In this document: positions 26,398 to 36,245 of the stretch, in pieces
Position numbering within the stretch: the first letter of the stretch is position 1
How the letters are laid out: each line of letters opens with the position of its first letter
Origin: Arcicella lustrica
GTDB lineage: Bacteria; Bacteroidota; Bacteroidia; Cytophagales; Spirosomataceae
DNA: 64,000 bases
Assembly: GCF_034930985.1 (NCBI RefSeq)
Contig: NZ_JAYGIM010000006.1
Location: forward strand, 62,001-126,000
Reading direction: 5' to 3'
The notes under the pieces: generated by a model
Told to the model about the DNA's origin: nothing
Seen by the model: the letters and a program-made list of their open reading frames with translations, nothing else
The model's database searches: none
Translations under genes and position numbers: made by a program

Positions 26398-27027
26398 ATG
26401 AAAAAACTATCTTTAGTACTGTTATTCTTAATATCAATGAGTCCTGCTTTTTCTCAGAAAAAAGAAAAAGGTTGGTTTTCGCTTTTTGATGGAAAATCTT
26501 TTGCTGGTTGGAAAGTAAATGAAGAAAATCCCAATACGTTTTCTATCGAAGATGGAACGATAAAAGTAGCAGGCGAACGTACTCATTTATTTTATGAGGG
26601 AACTGTTGGGAAACACGACTTCAAAAATTTTGAGTTAAAATTAAAAGCGAAAACTTTACCGGGTTCAAACTCAGGTATTTTTATTCATACAGCTTACCAA
26701 GCTTCTGGCTGGCCCGAAAAAGGTTATGAAGTACAAGTAAACCAAACACATGGCGACTGGCGTAAAACGGGAAGTTTGTATGGTATCAACGACGTGAAAG
26801 AAAATTTGGCGAAAGATAATGAGTGGTACGAGTATCATATAATTGTGAAAGACAAAAGAATTGTTATTAAAATAAACGATAAAGTAGCGGTTGATTATAC
26901 AGAGCCTGATACTCTTCCAGCTGACCGTGGGTTGAAAAAACTTAGTTCAGGAACAATTGCTTTACAGGGACATGACCCTAAAAGTGTAGCTTATTTTAAA
27001 GATATTAAAATCAAGATTTTAGAGTAG
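26398..27027 (+). CDS. Exported DUF1080 protein (3-keto-glycoside hydrolase-like)
   Basis: 209 aa, signal peptide ending PAFSQ (residue 20). SLFDGKSFAGWKV, FKNFELKLKAKTLPGSNSGIFIHT and GYEVQVNQTHGDW are the classic DUF1080/concanavalin-like marks. Members act on 3-keto-sugars or bind glycans in the periplasm of Bacteroidota and Planctomycetota. It stands alone with its own terminator; no Gfo/Idh oxidoreductase is nearby to confirm a keto-sugar pathway. Confidence 0.88.
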   Translation: MKKLSLVLLFLISMSPAFSQKKEKGWFSLFDGKSFAGWKVNEENPNTFSIEDGTIKVAGERTHLFYEGTVGKHDFKNFELKLKAKTLPGSNSGIFIHTAYQASGWPEKGYEVQVNQTHGDWRKTGSLYGINDVKENLAKDNEWYEYHIIVKDKRIVIKINDKVAVDYTEPDTLPADRGLKKLSSGTIALQGHDPKSVAYFKDIKIKILE

Positions 27028-27058
27028 TATTGTTTAGAAGTGTTTAAAAATCTTTTAT

Positions 27059-27095
27059 AAAAGGTGTAGGATAGCAGTATCTTGCACCTTTTTGG
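27059..27095 (+). terminator. Intrinsic terminator of the DUF1080 gene
   Basis: AAGGTGTAGGATA (27061-27073) pairs with TATCTTGCACCTT (27078-27090) through 13 bp including two G-T pairs, with a 4-nt loop GCAG and a following TTT. Confidence 0.8.
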
Positions 27096-27161
27096 CTTTG
27101 AAACTTGCTTTTAGAAGCTTATGTTTGTCCTACAATATCTAAAACATAATTAAAACTAGCT

Positions 27162-27395
27162 ATGATGAAGTATTTAACGCAAAATGGAGAAGTACTTGAA
27201 GGAGAGACTTTCCCTGATATTATTGTTGCCTTTCGTAATGGATTACAATTTCCAGCCAATCAAACAACATTGGAGTTTATGGTTAGTTTTGCCAATAGAC
27301 ATTTTAAGTCAAATGGTTCAAAAATTAGTACGCTTTCTTACGGTGCTTTTTTAGCGGACTTGGTTTCTAATAAGTATCTGACAAAAGCTGAATAA
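27162..27395 (+). CDS. Small hypothetical protein
   Basis: 77 aa, unrecognised. The sequence (MMKYLTQNGEVLEGETFPDI, then LEFMVSFANRHFKSNG) looks like a compact soluble protein without membrane segments. Support for it being real: an isolated frame with normal-looking composition, a terminator just before and a strong hairpin terminator just after the stop codon. Function unknown. Confidence 0.55.
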   Translation: MMKYLTQNGEVLEGETFPDIIVAFRNGLQFPANQTTLEFMVSFANRHFKSNGSKISTLSYGAFLADLVSNKYLTKAE

Positions 27396-27398
27396 AAA

Positions 27399-27456
27399 TC
27401 AAGAGACTCTCTTTAAAACTGATTGAGTGTTTTAAAGAGAGTCTCTTGACTAAGTT
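27399..27456. terminator. Bidirectional terminator, perfect 21-bp stem
   Basis: The 21-bp arm at 27399-27419 (TCAAGAGACTCTCTTTAAAA then C) is exactly complementary to 27429-27449, with a 9-nt loop. A T-rich tract follows on the right (GTTTTTTT) and TTTTTA on the minus strand. It separates the small plus-strand gene from the minus-strand kinase gene that ends at 27489. Confidence 0.9.
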
Positions 27457-27488
27457 TTTTTAAATTCTTACATCTTGTACGAAAGTAC

Positions 27489-29009
27489 TTAAAGCTCTTG
27501 TTGCAAGGCAACAATCTGTTCAAATTCATTTTTTAAGTTATGGCTTAATCGTTCAAAAATCTCGAAGTACTTCATATAAATTTCGTGATTTTTAGGATTG
27601 GGTTGATAGGTCTCCACAGATTTTACAGTCGAAGCCGCCGCTTCCAAATTACTATAAACACCTAATTGAGTAAGTCCCAATAAAGCTGTTCCCAAAGCTA
27701 CGCTATCATGATGGTCGTTGACGTGAATGGTTTTTCCGTACATATCAGTCAAAATTTGTGTCCACAAAGGCAAAGACGCATAAGCCCCATTGATATAAAT
27801 GCTATCAAAATTTCTATGCGTTTCAAGGATTTTTCCGATACTGTACATTTCAAAAAGAATTCCTTCAAGCGTGGCACGTACAAAATGTTTCCGTTCGTGA
27901 CTGATATTTAAACCAAAGTACATTCCACGGGCATTGGCATTCCAAAGTGGCGCTCTTTCTCCAAGTAAATAAGGTAAAAACAATAAACCGTCAGCTCCAG
28001 CTTTTACTTGAGCCGCTTCTTTGAATAAATCATTAACGACATCCTCAAAATCTAAATCTTCTGAAAAATCACCAAATTGGCGTGCAAACCATTCAAAAAC
28101 AACTCCGCCATTGTTGGTTGGTCCACCCGAAACATAATAGCCTTCGGCTAAGAGATAATTAAAAAAGCGATTCTTTTCATCTTTTAATACTCCTTTCCCA
28201 GCCACCCGAACAGCACCACTAGAGCCAATGGTGATGGTGGCTCTGCCTGAACCAACAATTCCAGCGCCTAATGTTGCCAAACAGCCATCGCTTGCACCAA
28301 TAATTAAAGTAGTTTTAGCGGGTAAACCCAATGTAAAACAATACTCTTTTTTCAAGAATAGATTGGTATTGAAAACCGAAAGTGGTTCAGAAAGTCGGTC
28401 GGCGGTGATGCCTGCAAAATCTAGAGAATCTTGATTCCACTTAAGATTATGTATATCAAAAAGCCCTGTCGATGACGAAATGCTGTGGTCAACCACATAT
28501 TCGCCAGTAAGTTGTTTAATAATATACTCTTTTAAGGAGATAAATTTATGTGTTTGATCGAAGCGAGCTTTATCGTGATTTTTTATCCAAGTAATTTTTA
28601 CAATGGGCGACATTGGGTGAATCGGAGTACCTGTTGTATTAAAAATACTTTCTCCTTGAGGATGTTTTTTTAGGGCTTCTGCTTCTTTTACGCCACGATT
28701 ATCCGCCCAAATAATAGCATTTCCAAGAGGAGTTCCCATTTTATCAACCGCCAAAACACTGTGCATCGACGAGCTAAAACAAATGGCGGTTACTTTATAT
28801 TTTTTAGGATGAACGTACTCGTTCAATAAGTTTTTAAGAATATAAAGCGTAGTGATAAAAATCTGTTCGGGGTCTTGTTCGCTATAGTCAGGCTGTGGAT
28901 GAAAGGTTGGGTACGAACCTTTTTTCCAGCAAAGCATTCGCCCATTCATATCAAAAGCATGAATTTTAACAGCAGAAGTATTAATGTCGATAGTAATGAT
29001 ACAATCCAT
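27489..29009 (-). CDS. gntK: FGGY-family gluconokinase
   Basis: 506 aa. ATP-dependent sugar kinase. Seen: CIITIDINTSAVKIHAFD (phosphate 1 region), SSSMHSVLAVDKMGTPLGNAIIWADNR, GTPIHPMSPIVKI, and GADGLLFLPYLLGERAPLWN, all typical of gluconokinases of the GntK/FGGY subfamily rather than xylulokinase or glycerol kinase. It should make 6-phosphogluconate from gluconate. A second kinase of the same type (36246) and a 6-phosphogluconate dehydrogenase (35230) lie across an AraC/SusCD cluster, so the whole block reads as a gluconate or aldonate locus. Symbol tentative, since two paralogues exist. Confidence 0.85.
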   Translation of the reverse strand: MDCIITIDINTSAVKIHAFDMNGRMLCWKKGSYPTFHPQPDYSEQDPEQIFITTLYILKNLLNEYVHPKKYKVTAICFSSSMHSVLAVDKMGTPLGNAIIWADNRGVKEAEALKKHPQGESIFNTTGTPIHPMSPIVKITWIKNHDKARFDQTHKFISLKEYIIKQLTGEYVVDHSISSSTGLFDIHNLKWNQDSLDFAGITADRLSEPLSVFNTNLFLKKEYCFTLGLPAKTTLIIGASDGCLATLGAGIVGSGRATITIGSSGAVRVAGKGVLKDEKNRFFNYLLAEGYYVSGGPTNNGGVVFEWFARQFGDFSEDLDFEDVVNDLFKEAAQVKAGADGLLFLPYLLGERAPLWNANARGMYFGLNISHERKHFVRATLEGILFEMYSIGKILETHRNFDSIYINGAYASLPLWTQILTDMYGKTIHVNDHHDSVALGTALLGLTQLGVYSNLEAAASTVKSVETYQPNPKNHEIYMKYFEIFERLSHNLKNEFEQIVALQQEL

Positions 29010-29092
29010 AGTTATTGTTTAAGCTATGAGCCGTGAGCTATCAGCTTTGAGCTTTTTTAAGTTTATAAAATTGGGTAATTTCTTTGCTATCA

Positions 29093-29162
29093 GCTTTCGG
29101 TAATCGGCTGTGAGCCTTCGTTTTTTCTTTTTACTATTTGCCGATAGCTGATTACCGAAAGC
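29093..29162. repeat. Inverted repeat in a repeat-rich spacer
   Basis: GCTTTCGGTAATC (29093-29105) is exactly complementary to GATTACCGAAAGC (29150-29162). The surrounding spacer repeats related words (GAGCTATCAGCTTT, GCCGATAGCTG). Similar degenerate words occur at 60361-60480 and 33440-33475. Confidence 0.6.
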
Positions 29163-29172
29163 CTGACGCTAT

Positions 29173-30054
29173 TTAATCAGTATTCTTTCTAAACTCACGA
29201 GGCGTGTAGCCTGTTAGTTTTTTAAAGGTTGACGAAAAATGCTGAGAGGAATAAAAACCTGTTTCCAAAGCAATATCTGTCAAACTTAAATCTTTTCTGC
29301 TTAATAATTTAATGGCTTCTGAAATCCTGATGTTGATAAGATAATTTAAAGGCGAAAAGCCCGAAAACGCTTTTACTTTTTCACTAAAGGCAGTTGTTCC
29401 CAGACCCACTAAACCTGCCATTTCTTCAACCGACCAAGGATGTGATAAATTTTCACGAAGAGTTTGTTCCAATTTCAAAAAAGTTTGCGGAAAATCTCGC
29501 CTGAGGTTATCCTGTTTGCTCAAATGTCGCACCGCAGTAATCAATAATTCATCAATTAAATGGTTTACACGAGTTCTGTAGCCCAACTCTTTGGTGAATA
29601 ATTCTACTTCTATATTTTGGAAGATTTGTTGGCAAGCTTTTAAACGAGTAAGAATAGGTTTTTTATTCAATGAAAGAATAGTGCCGATTACTCTTTGGTC
29701 GGTTTCAGAAATACTACTCCATTCTCCCAAAACCAATTCTCCATTGGCTTCAAAGTGAAGTGGTTTTATGGTTATCCACATCAATGCTCCGATGTCGTAA
29801 GCTCCTTTACTACTCCCGATTGTTTGCCACGGACAAGTAAGCGAAACATCATTTGGATACAGTAAAAAAGGTTGTCCATCAATATTCCAATCAAATTTCC
29901 CATCTACAATTAAGCAAATTCTAATGCCTTCACTTGCCTTTATTTCTTGGGAATTGAGCTGAATATTCTGGATTTTATAATTGGCAAACTCAATAATGTA
30001 CGGGAAATACGATAATTCCTTCGCCTTTCCTTGGTACAGTATAAATTGACTCAT
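29173..30054 (-). CDS. AraC-family transcriptional regulator
   Basis: 293 aa. The last 100 residues form the double helix-turn-helix: HPWSVEEMAGLVGLGTTAFSEKVKAF, then PLNYLINIRISEAIKLL, DIALETGFYSSQHFSSTFKKLTGYTPREFR. The N-terminal 160 residues form a cupin-like ligand domain (GIRICLIVDGKFDWNI). It is transcribed divergently from the SusCD genes at 30263 and next to the gluconokinase gene, so it probably senses the substrate and activates this cluster. Confidence 0.92.
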   Translation of the reverse strand: MSQFILYQGKAKELSYFPYIIEFANYKIQNIQLNSQEIKASEGIRICLIVDGKFDWNIDGQPFLLYPNDVSLTCPWQTIGSSKGAYDIGALMWITIKPLHFEANGELVLGEWSSISETDQRVIGTILSLNKKPILTRLKACQQIFQNIEVELFTKELGYRTRVNHLIDELLITAVRHLSKQDNLRRDFPQTFLKLEQTLRENLSHPWSVEEMAGLVGLGTTAFSEKVKAFSGFSPLNYLINIRISEAIKLLSRKDLSLTDIALETGFYSSQHFSSTFKKLTGYTPREFRKNTD

Positions 30055-30262
30055 CAGGTTTATGGAATGATTAACAAATTTTCTTGCTGGATTTCCAGTA
30101 AAATTAGGTCAATAATTTATAAAAATATTACAAAAATCACCGCTGTAAAAAAATGAAAGTTTTTCTTGAAATAAGGATGAAATTTTGCATCATCTCAAAC
30201 AGAGGACAATCAAAAACACAATTATATTTAACTCAAACCCTCATCCAAAAACGTACTTAACT

Positions 30263-33200
30263 ATGAAAAAACTTAGACGAATCTGTCTTTTTGAACCTCA
30301 AAGCTTTACAAAAGCCATTTTGTATTTGACTTTGATGTTTTCTTCTCTTACTTCAATTGCACAGGATTTAGTGGTGAAGGGAACTGTTACCGACAAAAGT
30401 AACGGCGCCGTTCCGGGTGTTTCTGTACAAATTAAAGGAAGTAATCAAGGAACTACAACTGATGTTTTAGGAAATTACAAAGTTTCAATTCCTAGCAACG
30501 CTACTTTAATTTTTACCTCTATCGGTTATGTAACGCAAGAAATTGCAGTTGGTGGTAAAACAATTATTAATGTATCCTTGGTAGAAGAAACTAAAAATCT
30601 TGAAGAAGTTGTGGTTACGGCTTTAGGGATTAAGAAAGAAGCCAAAAAATTAGGTTATGCCACTGCTAGTGTCAATGCTGAACAAATTACAACCAACCGC
30701 CAAGTAAACTTTATGAATGGTTTACAAGGCAAAATGGCGGGTGTAAATATTACTTCTTTAGGAACTGGCCCGGCAGGAACAAGTAAAATTCGTATTCGTG
30801 GACAATCTTCTTTCAACGGACAAAACAATCCATTGATTGTAGTGAACGGTGTGCCGATGGATAATACCAATTTTGGTGCAAATCCAAATGGAAATAGTGA
30901 TGGTTCATTAGCAAACAGAAGCTTTAATACCTCTGATGGTGGGGATGGTTTGACAAGTATCAACCCTGACGACATCGAAACGATGACGGTTTTAAAAGGA
31001 GCAACTGCGGCAGCTTTATATGGTTCTCGTGCAAAAGACGGTGTAGTGATGATTACGACGAAAACTAAAGGAAGTGGTAAAGGAATAGGTATTGAGTACA
31101 ACAGCAATTATACAGTCGATACACCATTAGATTTCACGGACTTTCAATATGAGTACGGTCAGGGAGAAAATGGTGTTCGACCAACTACTCCTAATCCACA
31201 AACGGGTGTTTGGAGTTTTGGTGAAAAATTTCAGCCGGGTATGAAACAGATTTTATTTGATGGCATAGAAGTACCTTACGAACCTGTTTACAATAGAATT
31301 AACAAGTTTTATCGCACAGGAACTTCATGGACAAATACAGTTTCACTTTCGTCTGGTTCAGAAAAAGGAGGTTTTAATTTGTCACTTTCTAATTTAAAAA
31401 ATACAAGTATTGTCCCTAATTCAGATTATAATAAAAAGACAATAAATTTAGGCTTTAACTATAATTTAACCTCTAAGCTTATCTTGATGGGGAACGTAAA
31501 TTATTCAAATGAATACAACCGTAATCCACCGCAAATCGGACAACAAGATTTAAGTACCCCAACGGTACTTTACACGATGTCGAACTCAATGCCTTTTGAT
31601 TTATTAGAATCAAAACGTTTGGATGCCAATGGTGATGAATACGTATGGTCACGTTTCAGAAATCGTACAAATCCTTATTACTCTGTTTATGAGCGTTTTG
31701 AGAACATTCGTCGTGATAGAATTTTGGGCAATATTACTTTACGTTATAATCTTACGGATTGGTTGTATTTCCAAGGAAGAATCGGACAAGATTATTACTC
31801 TCGTGACCAAGATTATAACTTCCCAACGGGTGAAGCTTCATTAGGCGTAGCGCCTGCGGGTTTTGTGAATGGTCAATACACACAAGAAACTCGTCGTTTC
31901 CGTGAAACCAATGCCGATTTCTTGATTGGCGCTAAAAAGACTGTCGGAGATTTCAGTTTCGATTTAACATTGGGTGGAAACCAAATGTATCGTCGTAGTG
32001 ATTATAACAGTGTTTATGTCCAAAATTTTGTAGTGCGTGGACTTTATACCGTAATGAATGGACAATTGAAAGACCCTTTGTATGGATTGAGTGAACGTCA
32101 AGTAAATTCATTGTATGGAGCAGCTGAGATTTCTTACAAAAACTTTTTGTTCGTGAACGTAACAAGTCGTAACGATTGGTTCTCTACTTTGGCTGCTGGT
32201 TCTCGTGCAGTTCAATACCCATCAGTAACAGGAAGTTTTGTATTTACTCAAGCTTTCGAGAATACGCCTGAATGGCTTTCTTTCGGTAAATTAAGAGCAG
32301 CTTATGCAGAAGTAGGAAGTGATACCGACGTTCAACCTTATGCAAATAACTTATTTTATACTGTTGGAAGTAACCTTTTACAAAACCAACCAATTGGTTC
32401 AATCAACACGACTACTGTTCCGAATACAGCCCTTCGCCCGATGCGTGTGAAAGAAACTGAATTTGGATTAGAATTGAAATTGTTCAAGAATAAAGTAGGT
32501 TTAGACGTTTCTTATTACAAGAAAATTACTTCAGATCAAATTCTTTCAGCACAAGTATCTGACGCCTCTGGTTACCAAACCACTTTGTTGAACAGCGGAA
32601 AAAGTCAGAACGAAGGGATTGAAGCCATGCTTACTTTCTCGCCAGTAAAAAGCAACAAATTCTCTTGGGACGTAAATATTAATGGTTCATACAATACTTC
32701 ACAAGTATTAGAATTGGCTGGAAACCAAAGTAATATCACTGTTGGAACGGGTATTTATACGGGTGTTTTGCGTCAGGTTGTTGGTTTGCCACTTGGTCAA
32801 TTATATGGTTTTGCTTACAAGCGTGATGCACAAGGACGTAAAATTTTCAATGACCAAAGTGGTCGCCCAGAAAGAACAAATGATTTAGTGAATTTTGGAA
32901 GTGCTTTACCAAAATGGGTTGGTGGAATTACGAATAATTTCCGTTATAAAGACATCCTTTTATCATTCTTAATTGATTTCAAATTAGGTGGAAAAATGAT
33001 TTCTGGAACAAACTACAATGCTTGGCGTGAAGGTTTGCACAAAGGTACTTTGGTGGGTCGTGAACAAAACTATGTAATTGGCGATGGCGTAAATAGTAAA
33101 GGTGAACCTAATGCGGTAAAAACGCCTTTGCAATCATTCTATGAAACCATTCGTGCCAACAATATTGCAGAAGAGTTTGTGTATGATTCAGGTTTCTGGA

Positions 33201-33433
33201 AATTACGTCAGATTACTATTGGCTATGATTTCACAAAGAAATTACCTAAAAACTGGTTTATCAAAGGAATTAGATTAAATGCAGTAGCCAACAATGTATT
33301 GATGATTAAAAAATGGGTTCCAAACCTCGACCCAGAGCAATTTGGCTTCTCGTCGGATAACCTTGTCGGTTTAGAATCAACAGGTTTACCAACCAGCAGA
33401 AGTATTGGCTTTAATTTGAATGTGAAATTCTAA
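30263..33433 (+). CDS. SusC/RagA-type TonB-linked outer membrane transporter
   Basis: 1056 aa from the ATG at 30263 (the open frame extends upstream to a TTG at 30185, but that TTG is weak and no signal would fit). Signal peptide ends about residue 33 (TSIAQ). A CarboxypepD_reg-like domain (VVKGTVTDKSNGAVPGVSVQIKG) is followed by a TonB-box-like stretch and plug (EEVVVTALGIKKEAK, TVLKGATAAALYGSRAKDGVV) and a 22-strand barrel. Forms a pedal-bin import complex with the SusD protein encoded 106 bp downstream. Given the kinases and dehydrogenase nearby, the cargo may yield gluconate or a related aldonate (inference). Confidence 0.95.
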   Translation: MKKLRRICLFEPQSFTKAILYLTLMFSSLTSIAQDLVVKGTVTDKSNGAVPGVSVQIKGSNQGTTTDVLGNYKVSIPSNATLIFTSIGYVTQEIAVGGKTIINVSLVEETKNLEEVVVTALGIKKEAKKLGYATASVNAEQITTNRQVNFMNGLQGKMAGVNITSLGTGPAGTSKIRIRGQSSFNGQNNPLIVVNGVPMDNTNFGANPNGNSDGSLANRSFNTSDGGDGLTSINPDDIETMTVLKGATAAALYGSRAKDGVVMITTKTKGSGKGIGIEYNSNYTVDTPLDFTDFQYEYGQGENGVRPTTPNPQTGVWSFGEKFQPGMKQILFDGIEVPYEPVYNRINKFYRTGTSWTNTVSLSSGSEKGGFNLSLSNLKNTSIVPNSDYNKKTINLGFNYNLTSKLILMGNVNYSNEYNRNPPQIGQQDLSTPTVLYTMSNSMPFDLLESKRLDANGDEYVWSRFRNRTNPYYSVYERFENIRRDRILGNITLRYNLTDWLYFQGRIGQDYYSRDQDYNFPTGEASLGVAPAGFVNGQYTQETRRFRETNADFLIGAKKTVGDFSFDLTLGGNQMYRRSDYNSVYVQNFVVRGLYTVMNGQLKDPLYGLSERQVNSLYGAAEISYKNFLFVNVTSRNDWFSTLAAGSRAVQYPSVTGSFVFTQAFENTPEWLSFGKLRAAYAEVGSDTDVQPYANNLFYTVGSNLLQNQPIGSINTTTVPNTALRPMRVKETEFGLELKLFKNKVGLDVSYYKKITSDQILSAQVSDASGYQTTLLNSGKSQNEGIEAMLTFSPVKSNKFSWDVNINGSYNTSQVLELAGNQSNITVGTGIYTGVLRQVVGLPLGQLYGFAYKRDAQGRKIFNDQSGRPERTNDLVNFGSALPKWVGGITNNFRYKDILLSFLIDFKLGGKMISGTNYNAWREGLHKGTLVGREQNYVIGDGVNSKGEPNAVKTPLQSFYETIRANNIAEEFVYDSGFWKLRQITIGYDFTKKLPKNWFIKGIRLNAVANNVLMIKKWVPNLDPEQFGFSSDNLVGLESTGLPTSRSIGFNLNVKF

Positions 33434-33539
33434 TTTGGCTTTAGGCGGTAGAGGCGATAAGCTTTAGGCTTTTGAAATTCTATCATTTATACTTCTATCA
33501 GATTAAATTCATAAGTACTCAATTGTTAATATTAAGAAA

Positions 33540-35042
33540 ATGAAAAAAATAACTTTATATATCAGCATACTTATTGCTTCTAGCTTTTTTAGCAGTTGCG
33601 ATAAAGGCTTCGACGAGTTAAATACCAATAAAGTAAATCCAACGGCACTTAATCCCGTTTATGAATTAAATAATGCTACTTTACGCTCTTCTTTTACTTG
33701 GCAATCTGTCATTTACGAAGCTGCTATTGTTCAACAAATCGTTTCGCCATATTTGGGCGTAAATGCAGGAGGGAATGTTAATCAAAATAATACATCGGTT
33801 ACCGGTGTAAACTGGCAAAGATATTACAGAGAAGTAAATAAACATTTGGTAGATGTTATTGCTAAAACCAAAGGTGATGCTTCTCGAAGTAATTTATACA
33901 ACATGGCTCGTATCTGGAAGGCTTATACTTTTATGATTTTGACAGATAGCTATGGCGATGTTCCTTATACTGAAGCAGGTTTAGGTTATTTACAAGGAAC
34001 AATGTTCCCGAAATATGATGCTCAGCAAGCGATTTATACGGATATTTTAAAAGAATTAGACGAAGCTTCAGCCGCATTAGATGTCAACAAAACCAAAGAA
34101 GTAAGTGATATTATTTATGCAGGTGATGTTACGAAATGGAAGCGTTTGGGTTATTCTTTACTATTGCGTGCAGCGATGCGTTTAACCAAAGTAGATGCAA
34201 ATACAGCACAAAATTATGTGAAAAAGGCTTTTGCGGGCGGTGTGATGCAGGCGAATGCTGATAATTGTATTTTGCGTCATTCGGCAGCTTATACAAATGA
34301 AATTGGTAGTCAGTTGAATGGAAGCGAAAGAGCCAATTTTTATTTGCATGGAGCTTTTGTTAATTTCTTGAAAAGTACCAATGACCCACGTTTAGGTATA
34401 ATCGCTTTGAAGTATAATACTAAACTTCAAGATCCAACCAATTTTACAAAAGACCCAGCAGCCCAAATTGGAATACCTGCCGGTTACGACCAAAGTAGTA
34501 TTGCTAAAGCGCCTAATTATCCGGGAGCAATAGAAATGTATTCGCAAGTAGATAGAACTAAAATTGGAAAATTTGATGCTCCTTGCTTCTTCGTTACTTT
34601 CGGACAAACCCAACTTTTGTTAGCTGAGGCTGCTCAAAGAGGTTGGATTAGCGGAAACACTGTTGATTATTACAAAGCTGGCGTAAAAGGTCATATTCAA
34701 CAATTTACAGAATATGATGCTAATTCAAATGTGTCGGATGCTAATATTGAAGCTTATTTTACAGCCAATCCATTTAATGCAGCAAAGGCTTTAGAGCAAA
34801 TCAATACGCAATATTGGGTAGCTTCATTCATGAATAATCCTGAGGCATTTGCCAATTTCCGTAGAAGTGGTTTCCCGGCATTGGCGGCGAATCCTTATCC
34901 TGGAAAAGAAATCAAAGGAAATTTTATTAATCGTTTGTCGTATCCTGTAGATGAAATTTCAGTGAATAAAGCCAATTTGGATGCTGCAGTGGCTCGACAA
35001 GGAGCGGATGACTTAGATACTAAAGTTTGGTGGGATAAATAG
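33540..35042 (+). CDS. SusD-like surface lipoprotein (SusD_2 / SusD-like superfamily)
   Basis: 500 aa. Signal ends SSFFSSC (Cys20 lipidated). The start FDELNTNKVNPTAL and later MARIWKAYTFMILTDSYGDVPYTEA plus FGQTQLLLAEAAQRGW place it in the SusD-like_2 family that pairs with SusC proteins, rather than the RagB/SusD type at the window's left edge and at 53030. It caps the transporter encoded just upstream and binds the nutrient. Followed by a terminator. Confidence 0.93.
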   Translation: MKKITLYISILIASSFFSSCDKGFDELNTNKVNPTALNPVYELNNATLRSSFTWQSVIYEAAIVQQIVSPYLGVNAGGNVNQNNTSVTGVNWQRYYREVNKHLVDVIAKTKGDASRSNLYNMARIWKAYTFMILTDSYGDVPYTEAGLGYLQGTMFPKYDAQQAIYTDILKELDEASAALDVNKTKEVSDIIYAGDVTKWKRLGYSLLLRAAMRLTKVDANTAQNYVKKAFAGGVMQANADNCILRHSAAYTNEIGSQLNGSERANFYLHGAFVNFLKSTNDPRLGIIALKYNTKLQDPTNFTKDPAAQIGIPAGYDQSSIAKAPNYPGAIEMYSQVDRTKIGKFDAPCFFVTFGQTQLLLAEAAQRGWISGNTVDYYKAGVKGHIQQFTEYDANSNVSDANIEAYFTANPFNAAKALEQINTQYWVASFMNNPEAFANFRRSGFPALAANPYPGKEIKGNFINRLSYPVDEISVNKANLDAAVARQGADDLDTKVWWDK

Positions 35043-35085
35043 TTTCATCAGCGTATCAAACTATTATCCAATATCATAACAGTAT

Positions 35086-35117
35086 AGACTCCATGTTTTC
35101 ATGGAGTCTTTATTTTA
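35086..35117 (+). terminator. Intrinsic terminator of the SusCD unit
   Basis: AGACTCCATG (35086-35095) and CATGGAGTCT (35100-35109) form a perfect 10-bp stem with a TTTT loop, followed by TTATTTTAT. Confidence 0.85.
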
Positions 35118-35229
35118 TCTTTGAAAGATTCAATAGAGAATAATTCATCAAATTGTCTTAATTTCTCTATTTTAGCTTTTTAAAATACCATTTTAATAAT
35201 ATTTATCCAACACAGTAAACTTTAACATT

Positions 35230-36126
35230 ATGCAAATCGGAATTATAGGCTTAGGCAAAATGGGTTTCAACCTAGCACTTAACTTACAAAGAAATGGCTA
35301 TGAAGTAATTGCCAATGATGTCAATGCTGAATTCGTTCAAAAAATTGCCGAAGAAGGAATTGAACCTGCTAATACAATTGATGCTTTAACCCAAAAATTA
35401 ACAGGAAGAAAAGTAATTTGGTTGATGGTACCAGCTGGCGAAATTGTTGACCAAGTAATTGAAAAACTCTTGCCTTTTTTGAATCCTTCAGACATAGTTA
35501 TTGATGGTGGAAATTCAAACTATAAAGAGTCAAAAAAACGCTACACTTATCTTAAAAGTAAAGGGATAGATTTCTTAGATTGCGGTACTTCGGGTGGTAC
35601 TTCGGGGGCTTTAAATGGTGCTTGTACGATGATTGGTGGTGAAGATGAAGTATTTGCTTATGTAGAAAAAGTATTCAAAGATATTTCGGTAGAAAACGGA
35701 TATTTACATACTGGTGCGGCTGGAAGCGGACATTTTACGAAAATGGTTCATAACGGAATTGAGTACGGAATGATGCAAGCCATTGCCGAAGGCTTTGAAG
35801 TATTTGAACATTCTGAATTTGATATTGACTTCCAGAAAACGGCAAAAATGTTCAATCATGGTTCAGTTGTGCGTGGTTGGTTGATGGAATTAACAGAAAA
35901 AGCTTTCTCTAAAGATGCTAAACTAGACGGTATCAAAGGTATTATGCACTCTTCGGGAGAAGGAAAATGGACTTTGGAAACGGCTTTAGATTTAGGCGTA
36001 CCAACGCCTGTAATTGCCCTTTCGGTAATGATGCGTTATCGTTCGCAAATGGAAGATACTTTTTCTGGAAAAGTAGTAGCTGCCTTGAGAAATGAATTTG
36101 GCGGTCATGCTGTCGAAAAGAAATAA
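35230..36126 (+). CDS. gnd: 6-phosphogluconate dehydrogenase, decarboxylating (short form)
   Basis: 298 aa, the length of the GntZ/YqeC-type enzyme rather than the 470-aa form. NAD(P)-binding GLGKMGFNLALNLQRNGYEV at the start, IVIDGGNSNYKESK, and the catalytic stretch GAAGSGHFTKMVHNGIEYGMM with the active Lys. Converts 6-phosphogluconate to ribulose 5-phosphate. With the gluconokinase 120 bp downstream it completes gluconate breakdown through the pentose phosphate pathway. Confidence 0.93.
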   Translation: MQIGIIGLGKMGFNLALNLQRNGYEVIANDVNAEFVQKIAEEGIEPANTIDALTQKLTGRKVIWLMVPAGEIVDQVIEKLLPFLNPSDIVIDGGNSNYKESKKRYTYLKSKGIDFLDCGTSGGTSGALNGACTMIGGEDEVFAYVEKVFKDISVENGYLHTGAAGSGHFTKMVHNGIEYGMMQAIAEGFEVFEHSEFDIDFQKTAKMFNHGSVVRGWLMELTEKAFSKDAKLDGIKGIMHSSGEGKWTLETALDLGVPTPVIALSVMMRYRSQMEDTFSGKVVAALRNEFGGHAVEKK

Positions 36127-36245
36127 ATCGCCGAGCGTCTGGATTAAATATATTCGGGCGCTTATTGATTTGATTATTCTCAAAATGTTAATTTCAACAC
36201 AGCAATATCGATGAAATTCTTTCGGAATTCACCGATTGAAAGATA

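Noticed and set aside
29093..29162. Riboswitch or attenuator before the first gluconokinase
   Set aside because: The hairpin is made of words that recur elsewhere in the window in unrelated places, so a dispersed repeat is the simpler reading.
30185..30262. Longer SusC start at a TTG
   Set aside because: The extra 26 residues precede the normal SusC signal peptide, and the TTG lies in a possible promoter sequence.
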